NCBI GenBank assembly: GCA_036741695.1
Contig: DAINRU010000006.1
Span: 42,180-106,179 of the forward strand
Direction of reading: 5' to 3'
Length of the DNA stretch: 64,000 nt
From: JAFANK01 sp036741695
GTDB taxonomy: Bacteria > Vulcanimicrobiota > Vulcanimicrobiia > Eremiobacterales > Eremiobacteraceae
Numbering within the stretch: the stretch's first letter is position 1; each line of letters opens with the position of its first letter. A model generated the notes under the pieces. The model searched no databases, was not told the origin of the DNA, and was given only the letters and a program-made list of their open reading frames with translations. A program made the position numbers and the translations under genes. Positions 1 through 8,596 of this stretch are shown one piece after another.

Positions 1-1
1 G

Positions 2-841
2 ACAGTCGAGCGCACCTGCGAGGCTCTGCCTCAAGGTGAGTTAGGCGAGCTACCTACCGGCGACACGATCGTCTCGCATGATTCATTCGCCATCGCGCTC
101 CATGCCGCAGGCGGCGCGCTCGGCGCCGTCGCGGACGCGCGTCCGGATGAGCCAACGCTCGCTGTGATCCGGCCGCCCGGACATCACGCCGAGCCCAGCC
201 GTGGCATGGGCTTCTGCGTTTTCAACAACGTGGCGGTGGCGGCCGCCTGGGCGCTGCGCGAGCGCGGCAACGTGCTCATCGTCGATTTCGACTATCATCA
301 TGGCAACGGCACGCAAGCGTGGGTCGAAAGCGCGCTCGAGAGCGGTCGCAACGGGCTCGGCTTCATCTCGACGCATGCCTATCCCGCCTACCCTGGTACG
401 GGCGCCTTCGGCGAGTCGAGCGTCGTCGAAGCAGGCTTCGTGGTCGATATCCCCTTGCCGCATTCGACCGACACCGATGATTTCATCGGGGTGTGGGCGA
501 GCTTGCTGCCGCTTGCGGCGCAGCGCATCCGGCCTGCGTCGATCATCGTGTCTGCGGGCTTTGACTTTCTCTCCGGCGACCCGATCGCTGGGCTCCCGAT
601 CGCAACCCGGGCGGTCGACGCTCTATGCGGCCTGCTCGGCGACGTCGCCGCACGCGAGCACGCGGGCCTTGCGCTCGTGCTTGAAGGAGGTTACTCGCTC
701 GATAATCTTCGCGCAAGCGGCTCGTCGCTTGCCTACGACTTCGGCAAGCACGCCTCCGACGTGCACGTGCCGCACGCACAACAGCCACACGATGTGCGGC
801 TGCGCGAGATGGTCGGCGAAGCGACGCGCTGGCTCTCGTAA
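2..841 (+). CDS. Histone deacetylase / acetoin utilisation family protein (5' end missing)
   Basis: The reading frame is open from the first bases of the window, so the start lies outside. Family marks of the Zn-dependent deacetylase superfamily are all present: RPPGHHAE with the catalytic His pair, DFDYHHGNGT with metal-binding Asp and His, SAGFD, and EGGYSLDNL near the end. Bacterial members act on acetylated lysine, polyamines or other small acylated amines; the substrate here cannot be told. The canonical SAGFDAH motif reads SAGFDFL, a variation at the third metal-site region worth noting. It is convergent with the TPR gene, ending 14 bases from that gene's stop. Confidence 0.9.
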   Translation, partial: TVERTCEALPQGELGELPTGDTIVSHDSFAIALHAAGGALGAVADARPDEPTLAVIRPPGHHAEPSRGMGFCVFNNVAVAAAWALRERGNVLIVDFDYHHGNGTQAWVESALESGRNGLGFISTHAYPAYPGTGAFGESSVVEAGFVVDIPLPHSTDTDDFIGVWASLLPLAAQRIRPASIIVSAGFDFLSGDPIAGLPIATRAVDALCGLLGDVAAREHAGLALVLEGGYSLDNLRASGSSLAYDFGKHASDVHVPHAQQPHDVRLREMVGEATRWLS

Positions 842-854
842 GGAAGCCCCGGCG

Positions 855-2333
855 TTAGCCGCCGAGCTGTTTGATGTAGGAGCGGGCTTTGTCGGCGCCG
901 TCACCGCTCGGCACGTAGCTCAAGTAGCGCTTGTACGCCGCGGTCGCATCCTTCTTATCGCCGAGATGGCGATAGGTCTCGCCGAGCAAGAACCACAGCT
1001 GCGGGTCCGGGTGAGCCTTATCCTGATGTGCCGCGAGCGCCTCGAAGATCTGACGCGATTGCTTGTAATCGTTGAGATTGAAATAGGCAAGGCCGAGGTT
1101 GAACAGACCCTGGTAAGTGTGCGCGATCTCGAACGACTGCTGGAACTCGTCCCTGGCTTGCGCCCACTGCCCCTGCGCAGCGTAGGCTTGACCCAGCCAG
1201 AACAGCGCCTCAGCGTTGTTGGGCTGCTCGTTCACCATGCGCGAGAACGCGTCTTGCGCTTTTGTGTTGTGTCGCAGCACGACGAGCTCGAGACGGCCGT
1301 ATTCGAAGAGCAGCGTCATGCTGGAGGGTGAAAGCGCGAGCGCCTGTTCGTACTCCTTCTCCGCCTGCAGGTAGCTCTTCATACGCGTATCGTACTCGGC
1401 TTGCAACGCCCAGGGTTCTGCTGCTTTGGGGTGGTCTTTGATGGCCTGGGCGAATTCGGCACGCCCTTGATCGACCATCTTCTTATCGAGATAGAGCTGG
1501 GCGATATTGTCCTCGGGCTCGACGTCATCGGGTTCCAGCTTGACGATCTGCTGCATGACCGCGACCGCACCAGCCACGTCGTTCTTGCGCGCTAACGCAT
1601 CGGCTTTGCCGGAGAGCGCGTCGGTGTTCTTCGGATCGTCGGCCAAGATCGCATCGAATTGCGCCAGCGCCTTGTCCGGGTCCGGGTTCTTCTGGCCCAG
1701 ATACGATCTGCCGACGAGCAGCTTGGCGCGCACGTCCTTCGGATCGATCGTGATCGCTTTGTTGAGCGAGGCACGCCCTTCATCGAACTTCCCCTGGTTG
1801 AGCTGCACCATGCCGAGCGCTTCATATCCGAACGACTCCGTCGGATGCAGCTGGACTGCTCGGTTGGCAATACGCGAGGCATCGTCGAGCCGCCCCGCGG
1901 CCAGGTACGCATCGACAAGGCTTGACAGCACGGCTTCATTGCCTGGGTCGAGGTTCTCGGCACGCTCGAAGGCGGCGACCGAGTCGGGCAAATCGTCCAG
2001 CTCGCGGTCGGCCATGCCGATAAAGAACCAGACTTGGGCGTCGTTCTGGCCCAGGCGCACCGCCGTCTCGAGATGGTCGCGCCCCTCGTTCGGCTTGCCC
2101 GTCTCGACCAGCAGCTCACCGAGCTCGGCATTGGCGCTCTTGTCGTTGGGATTGTCTTTGACCGTCTGGGTCAGCGTCGTGATGCGCTCCTCCGGCGTGG
2201 GGGTCGGCGACTCGCTCGGAGACGGGCTCGGTGCTGGACCATGCGGTTTTGCCGAGGCCCCGGTCGGTGGGACCAAAGCGACGATCGCGATGACGAGCGC
2301 TATGAAGAGACCGGCGGCGAGGTGACGGGGCAC
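855..2333 (-). CDS. Secreted TPR-repeat protein
   Basis: A 492-residue protein with an N-terminal hydrophobic signal segment (residues about 5-27), a Pro/Ser/Thr linker, and then a near-continuous array of tetratricopeptide repeats to the C terminus. Typical repeat signatures such as ALFWLGQAYAAQGQW and LWFLLGETYRHLGD are visible. TPR arrays are protein-binding scaffolds; this one probably works in the periplasm or at the membrane. I chose the GTG at 2333 because GAGAGGA lies six bases upstream. A longer frame starting at 2387 would translate the palindromic repeat at 2353-2370 and has no ribosome site. It follows etfA on the same strand. Confidence 0.85.
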   Translation of the reverse strand: MPRHLAAGLFIALVIAIVALVPPTGASAKPHGPAPSPSPSESPTPTPEERITTLTQTVKDNPNDKSANAELGELLVETGKPNEGRDHLETAVRLGQNDAQVWFFIGMADRELDDLPDSVAAFERAENLDPGNEAVLSSLVDAYLAAGRLDDASRIANRAVQLHPTESFGYEALGMVQLNQGKFDEGRASLNKAITIDPKDVRAKLLVGRSYLGQKNPDPDKALAQFDAILADDPKNTDALSGKADALARKNDVAGAVAVMQQIVKLEPDDVEPEDNIAQLYLDKKMVDQGRAEFAQAIKDHPKAAEPWALQAEYDTRMKSYLQAEKEYEQALALSPSSMTLLFEYGRLELVVLRHNTKAQDAFSRMVNEQPNNAEALFWLGQAYAAQGQWAQARDEFQQSFEIAHTYQGLFNLGLAYFNLNDYKQSRQIFEALAAHQDKAHPDPQLWFLLGETYRHLGDKKDATAAYKRYLSYVPSGDGADKARSYIKQLGG

Positions 2334-2352
2334 TACTGGTCCTCTCTGGTAA

Positions 2353-2370
2353 ACGGACCTAGAGGTCCGT
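2353..2370 (-). repeat. Dispersed 18-bp palindrome, copy A
   Basis: ACGGACCT-AG-AGGTCCGT, flanked by TGCTTC on the plus strand. On the minus strand it reads GAAGCA then the palindrome, and it sits 20 bases upstream of the GTG of the TPR gene, just before its GAGAGGA ribosome site. Similar copies occur at 30789, 50408, 50686 and 54649. Confidence 0.8.
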
Positions 2371-2388
2371 TGCTTCATCAACAACAAT

Positions 2389-3369
2389 CTAGGCGGCGCC
2401 CTTGCGTTCCTTCACGAGCTTCGTCAGCTCGGGGACGATGCCGAACAGGTCACCGACCACTCCGAGGTCGCAAAATTCGAATATAGGCGCGTTGCCATCC
2501 TTATTGATGGCCACGATAATGCCTGCACTTCGCATGCCCACTTTGTGCTGAATGGCGCCGGAAATACCACAGGCGATATACAGCTGCGGCGTGACCGTCT
2601 TGCCCGTCTGCCCGACTTGATGCGCATGCGGAATCCATCCAGCATCGACGGCTGCGCGCGAGGCGCCGACGGCTCCGCCGAGCGCATCGGCGAGCGCCTC
2701 GATGATATCGAAATGCTCGGGCCCCCCCAGGCCCCGTCCACCGGAGACGATGATGCTCGCCTCCTCGACCGGCACCTTGCCTGCTTCCTGAACGACGCTC
2801 TCCTCCACGCGCGCCGGATACTGCCGTTCTGGCGGAGGCGCGAGCGCCACGATCTCGCCTTTGCCCGCTTGGTCGCGTGCGGTGAAGCTATTGGCGCGAC
2901 AGACCACCACTTGGTAGTCGCAACCGACGAAGACGATCGAGCTCATGACCGATCCGCCGAACTTGGGAGAACGCACGACGAGCGCTCCATCCTTCACCGA
3001 GATGTCGCTTGCCTCTGTGATCACGCCGGCGCCGAGCCTGACCGCCACCCGAGCGCCCGCGTCTTTGCCGGCGTTCGACGCCGGCACAAGGAGCGCGCAG
3101 GGACCGATCCGTTTGAGCAGAGCATCGAGCGCATCGACCACCGGATCGCCGAGGAACCGTTCTGCTGGAACGTCAGGCCCGGCATAGATCGTGTCGATTG
3201 GCGTCGACTTCAACGCCTGCGCCGCGTCGTTCGCGCCTGGCCCGAGCACGATGGCTGCGGACGCCGCTCCAAGCTCTTTCGCAAGGTCGGCGGCTTTTGA
3301 CGCGAGCTCGAGACCGCTGCGGCGCACGACACCGGCTTCGTGCTCGATGAGCGCGACAACGGCCTTCAT
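2389..3369 (-). CDS. etfA: Electron transfer flavoprotein subunit alpha
   Basis: A 326-residue EtfA. With EtfB it forms the soluble FAD heterodimer that takes electrons from acyl-CoA and related dehydrogenases and passes them to ETF:quinone oxidoreductase. The C-terminal FAD domain has the hallmark pieces: VSGGRGLGG, VGQTGKTV, CGISGAIQHKVGM and IVAINKDGNAPIFEFCDLGVVGD. Its ATG overlaps the etfB stop by one base (TGATG), so the two are translationally coupled. The TPR gene lies downstream on the same strand after the palindromic repeat. Confidence 0.96.
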   Translation of the reverse strand: MKAVVALIEHEAGVVRRSGLELASKAADLAKELGAASAAIVLGPGANDAAQALKSTPIDTIYAGPDVPAERFLGDPVVDALDALLKRIGPCALLVPASNAGKDAGARVAVRLGAGVITEASDISVKDGALVVRSPKFGGSVMSSIVFVGCDYQVVVCRANSFTARDQAGKGEIVALAPPPERQYPARVEESVVQEAGKVPVEEASIIVSGGRGLGGPEHFDIIEALADALGGAVGASRAAVDAGWIPHAHQVGQTGKTVTPQLYIACGISGAIQHKVGMRSAGIIVAINKDGNAPIFEFCDLGVVGDLFGIVPELTKLVKERKGAA

Positions 3370-4160
3370 CAGATGACCTTCTTGGCGATGAGGAAGTCCA
3401 TGATCTTGCGAGCGCCTTCGTGCGGATCGGACGCCGTGAAGACTTCACCGCGCGCGCGCGCTCCGACCACTTCGAAGGACTCAACCTTTGTGCGTGCGCC
3501 GGCGTCGCCGATGCGGGCGGCGTCCGCTCCGATCCCGGCAAGGGTCAGCATCGCGATCTCTTTTTTCTTCGCGCCCATGATGCCCTTAAGGGTGGGGTAG
3601 CGCGGTTCGTTGATCCCCTTGGTCACCGAGACGAGCGCGGGTAACTGCGCGACGACCCGCCAGTATCCGCTCTCGGTCTCGCGCTGGATCTCGATCGAGT
3701 TGCCGCTGACGTGCAGCTTTTTGGCGTAGGTCAACGCCGGGATTCTTAAGCGTTCGGCGACGGCGGCAGGCACGATGCTGTTGATGGCGTCGGTGCTCTG
3801 CGTTCCGCACAGCACGAGGTCGAAGCCGATATGCTTGAGCGACAGCGCCAGCAGGTAAGCGGTTGACATCGTATCGCTGCCGCCGATAGCGTCATCGGAG
3901 AGCATGGCAGCGTTGTCGGCGCCCATGCCCAGCGCCTTACGCACGACGTCGACGCCGCTCTGCGGCGCCATGGTCAGGATGGTGACGGTCGTATCGCCGC
4001 CCAGCGTCTCTTTGAGGCGCAAGGCTTCTTCGATCGCATACTCGTCAAACGGGTTGAGGATGTTTTCGATCGAGCTTCGATTGAGCCGCTTGGTCTGAGG
4101 ATCAAACGTCTTTTCGGCACTCGTATCCGGTACTTGCTTGACGGCGACGACGATCCTCAA
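3369..4160 (-). CDS. etfB: Electron transfer flavoprotein subunit beta
   Basis: A 263-residue EtfB, the AMP-binding partner of EtfA. The N-terminal VAVKQVPD and NPFDEYAIEEALRLKE motifs and the later GTQSTDAINSIVPAAVAE and PALVSVTKGINEPRYP stretches match the family. The start is TTG at 4160 (translated Met), 18 bases after the stop of the GntR-receiver gene, so that regulator may be in the same transcript. No dehydrogenase partner is encoded nearby, which suggests a housekeeping ETF serving several enzymes. Confidence 0.95.
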   Translation of the reverse strand: MRIVVAVKQVPDTSAEKTFDPQTKRLNRSSIENILNPFDEYAIEEALRLKETLGGDTTVTILTMAPQSGVDVVRKALGMGADNAAMLSDDAIGGSDTMSTAYLLALSLKHIGFDLVLCGTQSTDAINSIVPAAVAERLRIPALTYAKKLHVSGNSIEIQRETESGYWRVVAQLPALVSVTKGINEPRYPTLKGIMGAKKKEIAMLTLAGIGADAARIGDAGARTKVESFEVVGARARGEVFTASDPHEGARKIMDFLIAKKVI

Positions 4161-4178
4161 CGCTGGCGCGCCGTCCCG

Positions 4179-4790
4179 TCAGACGCGGGCGTATTCGTGA
4201 CGCTGCTGCAGCAGCATGTTCAGCCGCTCGATGAGATCGCTCGCGGCGTACGGCTTGCGCAGCATCATGATGGGCCAGCGCTCGGCCGTGCGTAAGACGT
4301 CTTCTTGTTCGAGATACCCGCTCGCCACGATGAGACCGAGCGACGGGCGATTGGTCTTGATGTGCTCGACGATCTCCAGCCCGTTCATATCGGGCAAGCG
4401 CAGGTCAAGGACGATGGCATCGTATGGCTCGCGCGTCTTGAGCCTGGCGAGCGCGTCGCGTCCGTTGAGCGAGATATCGACCTTGTGGCCATATTCGCGC
4501 AACGCGGCGGCGACCGTCTCGCATAGCGCCTCCTCGTCTTCGACGAGCAAGACTTTGCCGAAACGCTTGTGGTTACGCCGTGGCCCGTCCACCACGAAGG
4601 TGCCGGCACCGTGGCGCGCTTCGACCGTGCCCTCTTGCTCGAGCAGCGCCAAGGCCTGGCGCACGGTCATGAGCGCGACGCCATACTGCTTAGCGAGGCT
4701 TGCCGAGGCGGGCAGCTGCTGGCCGGGTTTGAGCGATCCACGTGCGATTCGATCGCGGATGTCAACGGCGATCGACTGATACTTCAACAC
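4179..4790 (-). CDS. GntR-type DNA-binding domain fused to a response-regulator receiver
   Basis: About 203 residues in two domains. Residues 1-68 are a GntR-family winged helix (RDRIARGSLKPGQQLPA, the MTVRQALALLEQEG recognition helix, and a GAGTFV wing). Residues about 78-195 are a CheY-like receiver with VLLVEDEE acidic residues, phospho-acceptor Asp129 in VLDLRLPDMNG, a Ser at 157 and conserved Lys179 in LRKPY. GntR proteins normally carry a ligand-binding C-terminal domain, so a receiver in that place is unusual and implies control by an unseen histidine kinase. The GTG at 4790 is a weak choice without a ribosome site; further upstream the frame runs into the divergent threonine synthase leader. 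It probably heads the etfBA transcript. Confidence 0.8.
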   Translation of the reverse strand: MLKYQSIAVDIRDRIARGSLKPGQQLPASASLAKQYGVALMTVRQALALLEQEGTVEARHGAGTFVVDGPRRNHKRFGKVLLVEDEEALCETVAAALREYGHKVDISLNGRDALARLKTREPYDAIVLDLRLPDMNGLEIVEHIKTNRPSLGLIVASGYLEQEDVLRTAERWPIMMLRKPYAASDLIERLNMLLQQRHEYARV

Positions 4791-4935
4791 ACGGCGATCA
4801 GAGACTGGCGTGGCCAATGGAGGGGACGTTTCAACCTCTCTATCCGGCAGGGAAAAGGCACTTTCTGGACTTTTCCAAACATACCCTTGGTCCCAGAGGA
4901 GGTGGTCTGCAACGGAGCTCCAGAGCGCCCTAGCC

Positions 4936-6138
4936 ATGCTCGTCTGCTCCCGCTGTTCGCGGGAGCACGATCCAGACCGCGTCCAGCATCTGTGCGCGTG
5001 CGGAGCGCCGCTCATGGCGCGCTACGATCTTGCCGCGGCTGCCGCATCGCTCACCCGCACGCCGCTCGGGCGGCGCGCGCACGACCTGTGGCGCTTCCGC
5101 GAGCTTCTGCCGGTCAGACGCGAGGAGTTCATCGTTTCGCTCGGCGAGCGGCCGTCCCCGATACTCGACTTGCCGCGCGTCAACGAGCAGATCGGGGTGG
5201 CGGCCCTGCACTGCAAGGATGAGGCTGCATTGCCCGGCGGCAGCTTCAAGGCGCGCGGCGCTGCGGTCGGGCTCTCGCGGGCCCGCGAACTCGGCGTGCA
5301 CAGTTTCGCCATGCCGACCAATGGCAATGCAGGCAGCGCCTGGGCGCTCTATGCGGCCCGCGCCGGTATGCAGGCGACGATCGCCATGCCCGTCCAGACG
5401 CCCGCAGTTCATCGCATGCAGTGCGCCCTGGCCGGTGCGAAGGTCACGCTCGTCCGAGGCACGATCTCCGACGCAGGCCGGGTCATCGCACGCGCGGTGG
5501 CGGCGAGCGGCATCTACGATGCGTCGACATTGAAAGAGCCATATCGTATCGAAGGCAAGAAGACGCTCGGCTTTGAGATCGCCGAGCAATTCGCGTGGGA
5601 TCTTCCCGACGCGATCCTCTATCCCACGGGTGGCGGCGTGGGTCTCATCGGCATGCACAAGGCGTTCCTCGAGCTGCACGCTCTCGGTCTGCTCGGACCT
5701 CGGCTGCCGCGCTTTTTCGCCGTGCAATCGACGGGCTGCGCGCCGATCGTCGAAGCCTGGCGAAGCGGGCGCGACGCGTCCGAGGCCTGGCACGCGCCGG
5801 CGACTGTCGCCTTCGGCATCAACGTCCCGAAGGCCATCGGGGATTTCATCGTCCTGCGCATCGTGCGCGAGACGGGAGGCGGCGCGATCGCAGTGGATGA
5901 TGCTCGCATCCTGGAATACCAGCACATGCTCGTCGAGCGTGAGGGCGTGCTAGCCTGCCCGGAGGGCGGGGCGACGCTCGCCGCGCTCGCTCAAGCGCGC
6001 CGCGATGGAACTATCGGCGCACACGAACGCGTGCTCATCATCAATACGGGCAGCGGCGCGCAGTATCCGGACGTCCCCTATCCAGCCCTCCAGACGATCG
6101 AGGCCGATGACGGAACACAGCTACCCGCTCACCTTTGA
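4936..6138 (+). CDS. thrC: Threonine synthase
   Basis: A 400-residue PLP enzyme of fold type II that converts O-phosphohomoserine to threonine. It opens with a small zinc-ribbon-like segment (CSRC near residue 4 and CACGAP near residue 20) typical of the longer threonine synthases. PGGSFKARGA supplies the Schiff-base lysine, PTNGNAGSAWA the substrate loop and YPTGGGVGLIGMHKAF the phosphate-binding loop. The ATG at 4936 lacks a clear ribosome site, so the start is uncertain. The next gene, also a PLP enzyme of the same fold, overlaps it by 32 bases. Confidence 0.88.
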   Translation: MLVCSRCSREHDPDRVQHLCACGAPLMARYDLAAAAASLTRTPLGRRAHDLWRFRELLPVRREEFIVSLGERPSPILDLPRVNEQIGVAALHCKDEAALPGGSFKARGAAVGLSRARELGVHSFAMPTNGNAGSAWALYAARAGMQATIAMPVQTPAVHRMQCALAGAKVTLVRGTISDAGRVIARAVAASGIYDASTLKEPYRIEGKKTLGFEIAEQFAWDLPDAILYPTGGGVGLIGMHKAFLELHALGLLGPRLPRFFAVQSTGCAPIVEAWRSGRDASEAWHAPATVAFGINVPKAIGDFIVLRIVRETGGGAIAVDDARILEYQHMLVEREGVLACPEGGATLAALAQARRDGTIGAHERVLIINTGSGAQYPDVPYPALQTIEADDGTQLPAHL

Positions 6139-7084
6139 GGATGTCCGCGACGCAGCGCGACGGTTGCGCGGAGTGGCGCAGCGCACGCCCGTGTTCACGT
6201 CGCCCGATCTCGACGCTCGGGCAAACAATGCGCTCTTCATCAAGTGCGAGAACGTTCAGCGCATCGGTGCCTTCAAGTTCCGCGGCGCATACAACCGCCT
6301 CGTGCAGCTGTCGGACGAAGAACGCCGGCGCGGGGTCGTTGCCTTTTCCTCGGGCAACCATGCGCAAGGCATCGCTCTCGCCGCGCAGCTCCTCGGCGTC
6401 GAGGCGACGATCGTCATGCCGGCTGACGCACCGCACACCAAACTTGCGGCCACTCGCGCGTACGGTGCAAAGGTCGTGACCTACGACCGATCGACGCAAG
6501 ATCGCGAGCAGATCGCTGCTGAGATCTGCGCGAACACCGGGGCGACTCTTGTGCCGCCGTTTGACGACTATCGCATCATGGCCGGCCAGGGCACGGCCGC
6601 GCTCGAGCTGTTCGAAGAGATCCCCGACCTGTCGGTCTTGCTCGTACCGCTGGGCGGAGGCGGGTTGCTTTCAGGCTGCGCTGTCGTCGCCAGGCACGAG
6701 CGGCCCCAAATCGCCATCTACGGAGTCGAGCCCGCAGCGGGTAACGACTGGCAGCTCTCCTTCGCACGAGGCGAGCGACAGCGGATCGCGGACCCGGACA
6801 CGATCGCGGATGGCCTGCGCGCGCCATCACCAGGCACGCTCACCTGGCCGATCGTGCATGCGCTCGTAGACGGCGTCCTCACGGTCTCCGATGACGAGAT
6901 CCGCACGGCCATGCGCGTGGCGCACGAGTGCGCGTCGCTCGTCCTCGAGCCGTCGGGGGCTGTTGCGCTTGCCGCGGCGATCTTCCAAAAACTTCCGCAG
7001 CGAGGCGAACGGGTGGGCATCATCGTCAGCGGCGGCAACGTCGATCAGGATGTTTTTCAGCGGCTCGTCGGCGACGCACAGTAG
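6107..7084 (+). CDS. Threonine dehydratase / serine racemase-like PLP enzyme
   Basis: A 325-residue fold-type II PLP enzyme. The frame has FKFRGAYNRL with the PLP lysine, SSGNHAQGIALAAQLLG, VPLGGGGLLSG for the phosphate cup, and a C-terminal SGGNVD. This length and the absence of a C-terminal ACT regulatory domain fit catabolic threonine ammonia-lyase or serine racemase, which make 2-oxobutyrate from threonine or handle serine. It overlaps thrC, so the pair is probably co-translated; a synthase and a dehydratase side by side could feed 2-oxobutyrate to isoleucine synthesis. I cannot separate dehydratase from racemase by eye. Confidence 0.85.
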   Translation: MTEHSYPLTFEDVRDAARRLRGVAQRTPVFTSPDLDARANNALFIKCENVQRIGAFKFRGAYNRLVQLSDEERRRGVVAFSSGNHAQGIALAAQLLGVEATIVMPADAPHTKLAATRAYGAKVVTYDRSTQDREQIAAEICANTGATLVPPFDDYRIMAGQGTAALELFEEIPDLSVLLVPLGGGGLLSGCAVVARHERPQIAIYGVEPAAGNDWQLSFARGERQRIADPDTIADGLRAPSPGTLTWPIVHALVDGVLTVSDDEIRTAMRVAHECASLVLEPSGAVALAAAIFQKLPQRGERVGIIVSGGNVDQDVFQRLVGDAQ

Positions 7085-7199
7085 CCCTGCCGCTCACGCG
7101 CCCACAAGAGGTACGCGTGTGGAGCTGATGTAAGACCCGAGTGCGATTGACGCCCGGGCGTTATGCTCGGGCTCGCGTTACTCTTTGGAGGTTCGACGT

Positions 7200-7589
7200 A
7201 TGGCAAAGACCATCGCGCTGATCTTCGGTATCATCTACACCCTCGTCGGCGTCGCCGGTTTCCTCACGCCGCTGGGCGGCACGTATGGGATGACGCCCAT
7301 GCCGATGTTCGGTGTCTTCTATATCAATCTCGTCCATAATATCGTGCATCTGGCCATCGGCATTCCCGGTCTTCTCATGGCTGGGACTGAAGAGAGCGCT
7401 GCACGATATCTCCGCGTCTTCGGCATCATCCTCGTCATCGTGGCGGTCATCGGGTTCATCAGGGCGATCGAGGCGACTATCCATGGCTTCATCCCGATCG
7501 GTGGCAGCGATGTGTGGCTGCACCTCGGCAGCGGGCTCATCATGCTATGGGGCGCCTCGACGGCGGGGAAACCGGCGCAGGCATCTTAA
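7200..7589 (+). CDS. DUF4383-like small membrane protein
   Basis: A 129-residue protein with about four hydrophobic helices (residues 5-25, 42-62, 72-90 and 105-122) and a conserved-looking NLVHNIVHLAIGIPGL segment in the second helix. This layout matches the uncharacterised DUF4383 family; function unknown. A good ribosome site, GGAGG, lies eight bases before the ATG at 7200. The gene stands alone between an upstream 115-base spacer and the hairpin at 7646. Confidence 0.8.
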   Translation: MAKTIALIFGIIYTLVGVAGFLTPLGGTYGMTPMPMFGVFYINLVHNIVHLAIGIPGLLMAGTEESAARYLRVFGIILVIVAVIGFIRAIEATIHGFIPIGGSDVWLHLGSGLIMLWGASTAGKPAQAS

Positions 7590-7645
7590 AGACGGGACCG
7601 TTCAAGGGGTCCGTTGGTCCGTCGGCCGGTGACTGAAAGACCCCA

Positions 7646-7674
7646 GGGGCGGCGCATGAGCCGCCCCAACCTTT
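7646..7674 (+). terminator. Rho-independent terminator after the DUF4383 gene
   Basis: GGGGCGGC-GCATGA-GCCGCCCC is a perfect 8-bp stem followed by AACCTTTT. It lies 57 bases after the stop and before the ATP-grasp gene. A looser GGACC...GGTCC pair occurs just upstream at about 7594-7615. Confidence 0.75.
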
Positions 7675-7735
7675 TAGAGCGGCGTCACGCGCGGGGTGTC
7701 ACCCGAGCGCGAACCGACATATCAGAAGAGAGCTG

Positions 7736-8596
7736 ATGCCCGATTTCACTTTTGTCACCTATGCGCGCATGCCCGACCTCGACCCCGATGACCGCCTGGC
7801 TCAAGACGCTCTCATCCAGCGCGGCTTCGACGTCGCCGCTGCGGTGTGGGACGATCCGATGGTCGACTGGTCTCAGGCCGGGATCGTCGTCATCCGCTCG
7901 ACCTGGGATTACAATCTGCGGCACGAGGCGTTCTTGGGGTGGGCAGAGACGGTTCACAAAGTCGCGCGCCTCTACAATCCCATATCGCTCATTCGCTGGA
8001 ACATCCACAAGAGCTACCTCAAGGACCTGGCGGCCCATGGCGTCTCGGTCGTACCGACCCGCTGGCTTGCCGCAGGCTCACAGCCGGACATGCGCTCGTT
8101 GCTCGGACAGGCCGGCTGGGAGACAGCTGTCGTGAAGCCGGCTATCGGGCTATCGACGTACGGCGTCAGGCGGATCAGCGGATCGGCCGACGATCAGGCG
8201 CATGTCGACGCCCTCTTGCGCGAGCACGACGTGATGCTGCAGCCATACATCCGCTCGGTTGAGGATTACGGGGAACGGGCGCTGATGTTCATCAACGGCA
8301 CGTACTCGCATGCGACGCGCAAGACGGCGTTTCAAGCGCTGCTGCCGGCAGGAGAAGCCGGCGAGACGCCGGCCGACGCGACCGCCGCCGAGATAGCGGT
8401 CGCCGCCAAGGCGATCGCGGCGTTGCCGGCAGCCGCGCTCTATGCGCGCGCCGACCTGGTGCAGGGCGGCGCGGGCGAGCCTCTCGTCTTGGAGTTTGAA
8501 CTCATCGAGCCCACGCTCTTCCTCGGCATGCACCCGCGCGCACCGGAGCGGTTCGCCGATGCGCTCGCTGGACTCGTGGCAGGAGCGTCAACGTGA
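7736..8596 (+). CDS. ATP-grasp domain protein
   Basis: A 286-residue protein resembling the glutathione-synthetase/RimK-like ATP-grasp group. The nucleotide-binding part is suggested by AVVKPAIGLSTYGV, MLQPYIRSVEDYGERALMFING and the acidic metal loop VLEFELIEPTLFLG near the end. Such enzymes ligate a carboxylate to an amine or thiol through an acyl-phosphate; substrates cannot be predicted here. The downstream lipoprotein gene begins within its stop codon (GTGA overlap), so the two are probably made together. Confidence 0.8.
   Translation: MPDFTFVTYARMPDLDPDDRLAQDALIQRGFDVAAAVWDDPMVDWSQAGIVVIRSTWDYNLRHEAFLGWAETVHKVARLYNPISLIRWNIHKSYLKDLAAHGVSVVPTRWLAAGSQPDMRSLLGQAGWETAVVKPAIGLSTYGVRRISGSADDQAHVDALLREHDVMLQPYIRSVEDYGERALMFINGTYSHATRKTAFQALLPAGEAGETPADATAAEIAVAAKAIAALPAAALYARADLVQGGAGEPLVLEFELIEPTLFLGMHPRAPERFADALAGLVAGAST

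Noticed and set aside
2334..2387. N-terminal extension MLLMKQRTSRSV of the TPR protein
   Set aside because: These codons translate the dispersed palindrome; the same peptide-like string appears in the Rieske leader because of the DNA repeat. A GTG with a GAGAGGA site lies just downstream.
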